Positions 7,426 to 11,515 of a stretch of 11,515 nt of DNA are shown here, piece by piece. Source of the DNA: Bacilli bacterium (GTDB lineage Bacteria > Bacillota_I > Bacilli_A > RF39 > UBA660). Both the position numbers and the translations under genes were made by a program. The stretch lies in assembly GCA_028684735.1 (NCBI GenBank), contig JAQUFI010000044.1:1-11515 (forward strand), read 5' to 3'. A model generated the notes under the pieces. That model was not told where the DNA came from. It saw only the letters and a list, made by a program, of their open reading frames with translations, and ran no database searches. Position 1 is the first letter of the stretch. The number at the start of each line of letters is the position of its first letter.

Positions 7426-7434
7426 ATTATATCA
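7426..7434 (-). promoter_or_regulatory. Extended -10 promoter of mbl
   Basis: The minus strand reads TGATATAAT in the short gap between spoIIID and mbl, 24 nt before the GTG start. No good -35 is present (TATGAT at the 17-nt spacing). This would let mbl be expressed in growing cells while spoIIID stays sporulation-specific. Confidence 0.55.
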
Positions 7435-7455
7435 TATTATTATTTCTAATCATAG

Positions 7456-7710
7456 TTAGTTTGCTAACTTTAAATACTTTTTTTTCGTTGATTCTCCCCC
7501 TCTAATATGTCTTACTTCAATATGATATTTAAGTATTTCATCAACTTTTAAAAATAAGTTATCATCAATTGATATTAACCTTTCATGCAGATCTTTATGA
7601 ACAGTACTCTTTGATACATTAAATATTTTTGCAATCTCTCTAACCGTACTCTGGGTTTCTATTATATAATTAGCTTCATCTATAACCCTTTTAATAATCA
7701 TAGAATTCAT
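7456..7710 (-). CDS. spoIIID: Sporulation transcriptional regulator SpoIIID
   Basis: This is the DNA-binding regulator that, in the mother cell, modifies sigma-E-dependent transcription and prepares the switch to sigma-K. The protein has 84 residues, slightly shorter than the 93 of B. subtilis, mainly at the C-terminus. The helix-turn-helix lies at about 22-41, containing TVREIAKIFNVSKSTVHKDL. The following HERL and the basic tail RHIRGGESTKKKYLK (67-81), which also contacts DNA, match SpoIIID closely. AGAGGTGAGCT precedes the ATG at 7710; the ATG three codons on has no such spacing. It sits between spoIIQ and mbl as expected for the family, with a candidate sigma-E promoter upstream and no terminator between it and mbl. 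Confidence 0.96.
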   Translation of the reverse strand: MNSMIIKRVIDEANYIIETQSTVREIAKIFNVSKSTVHKDLHERLISIDDNLFLKVDEILKYHIEVRHIRGGESTKKKYLKLAN

Positions 7711-7727
7711 AGCTCACCTCTTAATTA

Positions 7728-7755
7728 ATTATATAAAACAACCATTTATTTATGA
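7728..7755 (-). promoter_or_regulatory. Candidate sigma-E promoter of spoIIID
   Basis: The minus strand carries TCATAAA (7755-7749), then 13 nt, then TATATAAT (7735-7728). This resembles the sigma-E consensus (KMATATT, 13-15 nt, CATACAAT), with 6 of 8 matches in the -10. spoIIID is sigma-E-dependent in B. subtilis. TATAAT inside the -10 could instead be a sigma-A box. Confidence 0.4.
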
Positions 7756-7792
7756 TAAAAAGTAGAGATTACAAATCATCTACTTTTTTATC
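7754..7792 (-). terminator. Rho-independent terminator of spoIIQ
   Basis: The minus strand forms AAAAAGTAGA/TCTACTTTTT (10 bp) continued, after a one-base bulge, by GATT/AATC around a TGT loop. The T tract is in the 3' arm. The hairpin includes the last five codons of spoIIQ and its TAA stop. It should isolate spoIIQ, a forespore gene, from spoIIID, a mother-cell gene. Confidence 0.72.
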
Positions 7793-8404
7793 ATAATAAT
7801 CTTCTGGATTAACTGTTCTTCCATTAATAATTAACTCAAACAAGAGATGATTACCTAACTTCTTATTGAGATTGGATGATCCACTTTTACTTATAACTTG
7901 ACCTTGTTTAATCGTTTCATTTTCTTTAACTAAGACTTCTCCTAAACTTTGATAGATACTGATGACTTCATTACTATGACGAACTTGAACCACATTTCCT
8001 AAGGTGTTATCCTTTTTTACTTGAATAACTGTACCATCTAAAATAGATACCACATCAAAAGGTAACTCATCACCATAAATAATTCCTGAACTTTGTAAAT
8101 AAGTATCCTCATGATAAATCAAAGCCTCTTTTTGTTCATTCTCATCAGCTTTATAGTCATAATACCTTTTCAATACCTTTATATCTTCATTAACATAGGG
8201 TTTAATTATGACCTTAGTTGTACCAACAACGGGTATATCTTCATCTTCAAAAATCGTTTTTGAGACATAATCATAATCATCTTTCTCTTTAAAATTCCCC
8301 TTAAAAAACATACTTTCAATAATATAAATTGATGTAAGTAAAATAACGGCTGATAGTCCATAAATAATCATAACAGCTGACTTCTTTAATCTTACATTTT
8401 TCAT
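7769..8404 (-). CDS. spoIIQ: Stage II sporulation protein SpoIIQ (degenerate LytM/M23 domain)
   Basis: SpoIIQ is made in the forespore and, with SpoIIIAH, forms the channel that links the two cells during engulfment. The 211-residue protein has one N-terminal membrane anchor (about 11-31), a variable linker, and a LytM/M23-like fold at about 95-205. The fold is clear from FDVVSILDGTVIQVKKDN (116-133), VVQVRHSNEVISIYQSLGEV (138-157), IKQGQVISKSG (165-175), NHLLFELIINGRTVNP (185-200). The zinc-binding residues of active M23 peptidases are mostly lost: the H-x-G-x-D motif is SSGII (105-109), and HxH is HLL (186-188). It should therefore be a structural scaffold, as in Bacillus. AGAGGTGAAATT precedes the ATG. 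A possible sigma-F promoter lies upstream and a terminator follows. Position between spoIID and spoIIID supports the name. Confidence 0.92.
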   Translation of the reverse strand: MKNVRLKKSAVMIIYGLSAVILLTSIYIIESMFFKGNFKEKDDYDYVSKTIFEDEDIPVVGTTKVIIKPYVNEDIKVLKRYYDYKADENEQKEALIYHEDTYLQSSGIIYGDELPFDVVSILDGTVIQVKKDNTLGNVVQVRHSNEVISIYQSLGEVLVKENETIKQGQVISKSGSSNLNKKLGNHLLFELIINGRTVNPEDYYDKKVDDL

Positions 8405-8422
8405 AATTTCACCTCTATTAAA

Positions 8423-8450
8423 AGTGTGGACAATTATGAATTATTTATAC
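8423..8450 (-). promoter_or_regulatory. Candidate sigma-F promoter of spoIIQ
   Basis: In the 53-nt gap after spoIID, the minus strand has GTATA (8450-8446), 14 nt, then GTCCACACT (8431-8423). This resembles the sigma-F pattern GYWTA, about 15 nt, GGnRAnAnT; the -10 lacks the second G and the purine. spoIIQ is sigma-F-dependent in B. subtilis. The start site would fall very close to the ribosome binding site. Confidence 0.35.
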
Positions 8451-8457
8451 TATTATT

Positions 8458-9369
8458 TTAAATTTTTTTAATTTTTGTACCTTGATAATAATGTTTTAAG
8501 ATATCCTCGTAATTATATCCTGCTTTAGCCATTCCTAAAGCACCATATTGACTCATTCCAACACCATGACCATATCCCTTAGTTGTAATCCTTATTTGAT
8601 TATTAGTATTAGTAATGGTAAAATAATTAGACCTTAAACCTAATTTTGATTGAACAACATTTCCATCGAGTACAACACCATTAATTTTTATTTTTTTAAT
8701 CCGCCCAGTACTTGTAGTACTAATAGTTTCAACCTTTAAAGTATCACTATAGTGAAGATTTAATTTACTATAAAAATCTTTTAAACTATAACTGATACCA
8801 TCAGTATATACTGGAGAGACATCACGATCCCAAAGTGAAGTAACACTTCTTAAATATGGTAACTTATTATTGAAGATTTCCTCACTATTTTCGGTCATTC
8901 CTATACTAGTTGAAAAAAAGAAAGCATAAACCACTTGACCATTATAATCTAAATATTCACCATTCGTTTGAATAACAGCTGTTTTTAATTTATTTATTTT
9001 CTCATCATAGTTTTTTCCCCAAGCATTCTTTAAATAATTTAAATCAAAATAAACTTGATTATTAACCGTATCAACTAAATCATAATTATTTTTTACATTT
9101 TCCTGCATTTTATTAATCGCATAACTTCGAGCAGCTACCGCTTGAGCTTTTAAAGCTTCTAATTCAAAATCAACTGGCATTTCACCAGCTAAAACCCCAA
9201 CTATATATTGTTCAAAAGGAACTTCTTCAATCTCTCCACTCGTTCGCTTAATTCTAACTATCATATTTTCATGATATTCAAACTTGATCTCATCATCGCG
9301 AATAAAAAGATTAACTATTATTGCTGGTATTAAGAAAAAAAGGAAAGAAAAAAGTAGTATTTTCTTCAT
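8458..9369 (-). CDS. spoIID: Stage II sporulation protein SpoIID, lytic transglycosylase
   Basis: SpoIID is a membrane-anchored, mother-cell peptidoglycan hydrolase that drives engulfment together with SpoIIM and SpoIIP. It cleaves glycan strands from which SpoIIP has removed stem peptides. The 303-residue protein has a signal anchor at about 3-23. The catalytic region is intact: GVLAGEMPVDFELEALKAQA (58-77) contains the expected catalytic Glu (E63), and AARSY follows. The substrate-groove segment FFSTSIGMTENSEEIF (151-166) and C-terminal GYGHGVGMSQYGALGMAKAG (265-284) are family signatures. It has no cysteine, so a Cys/His zinc site like that reported for the Clostridioides difficile enzyme is not possible. 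GAAAGG lies 9 nt before the ATG. It starts 22 nt after ywzB with no terminator between; no clear sigma-E promoter could be placed. Confidence 0.96.
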   Translation of the reverse strand: MKKILLFSFLFFLIPAIIVNLFIRDDEIKFEYHENMIVRIKRTSGEIEEVPFEQYIVGVLAGEMPVDFELEALKAQAVAARSYAINKMQENVKNNYDLVDTVNNQVYFDLNYLKNAWGKNYDEKINKLKTAVIQTNGEYLDYNGQVVYAFFFSTSIGMTENSEEIFNNKLPYLRSVTSLWDRDVSPVYTDGISYSLKDFYSKLNLHYSDTLKVETISTTSTGRIKKIKINGVVLDGNVVQSKLGLRSNYFTITNTNNQIRITTKGYGHGVGMSQYGALGMAKAGYNYEDILKHYYQGTKIKKI

Positions 9370-9391
9370 ATCATCATACCTTTCGCTATAA

Positions 9392-9586
9392 TTACATAAA
9401 ACTACTACTTAAAAAGAAATCATATAGGAAATTCACTAGTAAATAGGATAATATTAGACTTATCACTAAATATAATATGCGTGCTTGTAATACTTTATTC
9501 TTTTTTAAGAAATTATTAATATTAATACTATCTAATAACCAAATCATCAAAGGAACAGTAAATATATATAAGATACTTTTAATCAT
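9392..9586 (-). CDS. ywzB: YwzB/DUF1146 small integral membrane protein
   Basis: This is a 64-residue protein of the DUF1146 (YwzB) family; no function is established. It has two membrane segments (about 2-20 and 38-60) separated by a short basic loop with the typical KNKVLQARILYLVISLILSY segment, then NFLYDFF. In B. subtilis ywzB lies a few genes upstream of spoIID, so the place fits. I start at the ATG at 9586, which overlaps the rpiB TAA stop (9581-9579) by 8 nt. A TTG at 9598 would add four residues. No Shine-Dalgarno sequence is visible for either, so translation is probably coupled to rpiB. Confidence 0.85.
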   Translation of the reverse strand: MIKSILYIFTVPLMIWLLDSININNFLKKNKVLQARILYLVISLILSYLLVNFLYDFFLSSSFM

Positions 9587-10016
9587 GATAATTATCAATC
9601 ATTTCATTTCTTAAACGATATTTATCAGTATCCTTAAAGTTACTCCTTAAATAAGCATCGACCATATCTTTAGCTTTATACAAAGGAGTTTTACTACTAA
9701 TTGATATCATATTCGCATTGTTATGGAATTTAGCCATCCTAGCATCATAACTATCATCAACCTTAGCACATCTGACACCACTTACTTTATTAGCCGCTAT
9801 CGACATCCCAATACCCGTTCCACAAATAAGAATTCCACAGTCTAATTCACCATTACGAACTGCACGTCCAACAGCAAAAGCATATAGAGGATGATCAACT
9901 GAATCTTCAGTATTAGTCCCATAATTCATAACTTCATATTGCTTATTAACTAAATAATTAATCAATTGCTTTTTTAATTTAACTCCTCTGTGATCACTCG
10001 CTATTCCAACTTTCAT
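9579..10016 (-). CDS. rpiB: Ribose-5-phosphate isomerase B
   Basis: RpiB interconverts ribose 5-phosphate and ribulose 5-phosphate in the pentose phosphate pathway, or acts on related aldohexose phosphates in some relatives. The 145-residue protein has the RpiB/LacAB fold: substrate-binding D8-H9 in ASDHRG (6-11), the catalytic Cys65 in GILICGTGIGMSIAANK (61-77), and H98-N99-N100 in KFHNNANMIS (96-105). The usual DYP or HYP near residue 42 is DHP. Cys65 separates it from LacA-type subunits, which usually lack it. AGGTG before the ATG at 10016 overlaps the TAG stop of the ATP-grasp gene, 7 nt away, and the 3' end overlaps ywzB, so it is in the middle of an operon. Confidence 0.95.
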   Translation of the reverse strand: MKVGIASDHRGVKLKKQLINYLVNKQYEVMNYGTNTEDSVDHPLYAFAVGRAVRNGELDCGILICGTGIGMSIAANKVSGVRCAKVDDSYDARMAKFHNNANMISISSKTPLYKAKDMVDAYLRSNFKDTDKYRLRNEMIDNYHD

Positions 10017-10023
10017 ACAACAC

Positions 10024-11235
10024 CTACCATTCTAAATTTTTATACTTTCGATAATAATTAACATCCTTTAAAAGTAAATAGACTTTCCTTTTAAAGCATT
10101 TATCTCCTTTATAATGAAGTGGACGACAAAATTTGCCTTCTTTAACCAACTTTTTAATTTCACTTTTTAATTTAGGACTAGTCACATACTTATTCATAAC
10201 AATCGTAGGTACAAAACTAAGGACCATTTTATCTTTCATTAAAACTGGTTCTTTCTTTTTATGATAAATTAAATCATCAACTAAATATTCAATTAAATTA
10301 TGACCACAAGCAGCTAAATAGTAACTACTTCGAGCTTGACGAGGATTGATTTCAAGTACTTTATACTTACCATCACGGTAATCATACTTTAAATCAAATT
10401 CTGCAAATCCTTGAAAACCTATTTCTTCCATAAACTTTTTTAAATTATAAATAACTTCTTCTTTATAACCATTTTCATCAAATCCATTAACTAAAACAGT
10501 ACAATTACCAACTCCTGTATGCGTACGCTCTTGTAATCCTATTTGGGCAAAAGTCATAAGTTGAACTTCTTTATCCTTACTACAGTAGAAAATCGAATCA
10601 AATAAAGCCGTATCATCACCAGGAATAAACTCCTGAATAATTAAATTATCTTCATAACCTGAATCTTCAATCTTTTTAATTACTTCATATAGTTCTTCCT
10701 TAGTTTTAATTTTATATACCTTACTCATCCCTTCAAATGGATGATTATAGTATTCAACCCCATTACCCGCTTTTAAAATAAGAGGATAATCAAATACCTC
10801 ATTGATTTCATCCTTTTCCTTACATGAATAAATATAAGTTTTAGGTAAATCTAAACAACTATCTTTAAAAGCTTCATAAAAATTATCTTTAACTAAAACA
10901 TTATCAATAATATCTAATCTTGGATAATTAAATAAGAAATACTCTTTTAATAATTCTTCATTTTCCACAATCAATCTAACATAAGCATCATTAGTTCCAA
11001 TTAAAATAATTTTTTTATCATTATGTTTTTTTGCATACTCAATTAAAGTATCGGTAAACACTTTTGAATCACTTAAATTAGGAATAATTGATACATTTGT
11101 AATACTACTTAAACTAGTAAAAGGCATCTCCTGTTTCCCAATAATATTAGCTTTTCTATTATATTTTTCGTGATAACATCTCGCCATATAATAAGCATTC
11201 ATGTCTGTTCCAATCAATAAAACATCAAAATCCAT
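10024..11235 (-). CDS. ATP-grasp carboxylate-amine ligase, D-aspartate ligase (Asl)-like
   Basis: The 403-residue ATP-grasp enzyme resembles the group that includes Enterococcus faecium D-aspartate ligase, which adds D-Asp to the side chain of the peptidoglycan precursor. The N-terminal domain begins DVLLIGTDMNAYYMARCYHE (4-23), then FTSLSSITNVS (39-49), both typical of the group. The ATP-grasp fold has LILKAGN with K155, VEYYNHPFEGMSKVY (160-174), the adenine-contact IIQEFIPGDD (199-208), and metal ligands in FAEFDLKY (277-284) and LEINPRQARSSYYLAACGHN (294-313). I start at the ATG at 11235, behind AGGTGGAG; the GTG at 11244 lies in that site. It is 9 nt after an alanine-racemase-fold gene and 7 nt before rpiB. 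Substrate is inferred: D-Asp is possible, but another amino acid or a non-wall acceptor cannot be excluded. Confidence 0.85.
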   Translation of the reverse strand: MDFDVLLIGTDMNAYYMARCYHEKYNRKANIIGKQEMPFTSLSSITNVSIIPNLSDSKVFTDTLIEYAKKHNDKKIILIGTNDAYVRLIVENEELLKEYFLFNYPRLDIIDNVLVKDNFYEAFKDSCLDLPKTYIYSCKEKDEINEVFDYPLILKAGNGVEYYNHPFEGMSKVYKIKTKEELYEVIKKIEDSGYEDNLIIQEFIPGDDTALFDSIFYCSKDKEVQLMTFAQIGLQERTHTGVGNCTVLVNGFDENGYKEEVIYNLKKFMEEIGFQGFAEFDLKYDYRDGKYKVLEINPRQARSSYYLAACGHNLIEYLVDDLIYHKKKEPVLMKDKMVLSFVPTIVMNKYVTSPKLKSEIKKLVKEGKFCRPLHYKGDKCFKRKVYLLLKDVNYYRKYKNLEW

Positions 11236-11244
11236 AATCTCCAC

Positions 11245-11515
11245 CTACTTCTCATCAATATCAACTAATTTATTGTTTCTAATTAAAACAATCGGTACAC
11301 TTCGATCAACCATACACAAGACTTCCATACTCGTCGTCTTTAAATGGTGTGCTACTTCTTTAACACCAATTCCTTCACCAATTAAAGTAACTCGGTCATA
11401 AGTTTTAACCGTCTTATCAACTTTAATCGTAATCATGCCCATTGAAACATCACCAATTACTGGATACTTTTTAGTGTTTATAATGACATAACTATGAAGA
11501 TTACCTCGACGGTAT
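11245..11515 (-). CDS. Alanine-racemase-fold amino acid racemase (C-terminal part, 5' end outside window)
   Basis: The reading frame is open to the window edge; I see the last 89 residues of a protein that should be about 370 long. It is the C-terminal beta-domain of a fold-III PLP amino acid racemase. YRRGN follows where the catalytic GYADG loop would lie just off the window. VIINTKKYPVIGDVSMGM (fragment 10-27) matches the xxxGkrxPVvGxxxMD strand pair, and DRVTLIGEG, VKEVAHHL and SMEVLCMVDRSVP match the rest. Two lid positions that are Asp and Tyr in typical alanine racemase (near Asp313 and Tyr354, Geobacillus numbering) appear as Gly26 and Met63. The enzyme may be Alr, supplying D-Ala, or may act on another amino acid. 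Its TAG stop overlaps the ribosome binding site of the ATP-grasp gene. Confidence 0.85.
   Translation of the reverse strand, partial: YRRGNLHSYVIINTKKYPVIGDVSMGMITIKVDKTVKTYDRVTLIGEGIGVKEVAHHLKTTSMEVLCMVDRSVPIVLIRNNKLVDIDEK

Noticed and set aside
8428..8433. GGACAA on the plus strand, like the core of a SpoIIID site, overlapping the spoIIQ -10
   Set aside because: A six-base match is expected by chance at this length, and SpoIIID acts in the mother cell while spoIIQ is a forespore gene.
9474..9480. GCATATT on the minus strand, a perfect sigma-E -35, upstream of spoIID
   Set aside because: No sigma-E -10 lies 13-15 nt downstream, and it is over 100 nt from the spoIID start, inside ywzB.
9586..9597. 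Perfect palindrome TGATAATTATCA, similar to a Fur box
   Set aside because: It lies inside the rpiB coding end, is three bases shorter than the 7-1-7 Fur motif, and no promoter is nearby.
1..11515. Mycoplasma-type code (TGA as Trp), considered because of the AT-rich, Mollicute-like composition
   Set aside because: All Trp codons seen are TGG, no gene has an in-frame TGA, and the cell-wall and sporulation genes point to a walled spore former.
1..11515. CRISPR array, tRNA, rRNA, insertion sequence or attachment-site repeats
   Set aside because: No regularly spaced repeats, cloverleaf sequences, transposase genes or flanking direct repeats were seen; genes fill nearly all of the window.

Overview
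The window is AT-rich and all 14 genes lie on the minus strand. Every promoter and terminator I could place also points that way. The organism looks like an endospore-forming, low-GC Firmicute: SpoIID, SpoIIQ and SpoIIID are all present, along with Mbl and a TagO/WecA-type cell-wall glycosyltransferase. Gene content and the strong AT bias would fit an Erysipelotrichia- or RF39-like Bacilli lineage, but I cannot fix the taxon from sequence alone. Trp is TGG and no gene is broken by an in-frame TGA, so the standard bacterial code applies.

In transcription order, from the right edge leftwards, the first block is a tight metabolic and cell-wall run. It holds the C-terminal end of an alanine-racemase-fold enzyme (11515-11245), a D-aspartate-ligase-like ATP-grasp enzyme (11235-10024), ribose-5-phosphate isomerase B (10016-9579) and a YwzB/DUF1146 small membrane protein (9586-9392). 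Gaps are 9 nt or less, or overlapping. It runs on, with a 22-nt gap, into the sporulation block: spoIID (9369-8458), spoIIQ (8404-7769), spoIIID (7710-7456) and mbl (7401-6412). The order rpiB, ywzB, spoIID, spoIIQ, spoIIID, mbl is a compressed version of the order I recall in Bacillus subtilis. A possible sigma-F promoter precedes spoIIQ and a possible sigma-E promoter precedes spoIIID.

Next come a TagO/WecA-type polyprenyl-phosphate transferase (6338-5265) and a DUF421 (YetF-like) membrane protein (5226-4510). The DUF421 start codon sits inside a perfect 14-bp hairpin. A less familiar part follows: a 556-residue cytoplasmic protein with an HExxH metallopeptidase-like motif (4461-2791) that has its own promoter and terminator, then a NUDIX hydrolase (2709-2275) coupled to a membrane-anchored protein of unknown function (2267-1593). 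The window ends inside typA/bipA (1510-1).

The vegetative promoters share an extended -10 (TGNTATAAT) with weak -35 boxes. Three gene junctions share a TAGGTG motif in which the upstream stop codon is part of the downstream ribosome binding site. There is no mobile element, CRISPR array, tRNA or rRNA, and no stretch over 300 bases without a gene. Nothing here is clearly a new multi-gene system. The best candidates for novelty are the HExxH protein, the DUF421 start-codon hairpin, and the racemase/ATP-grasp pair with altered racemase active-site positions.
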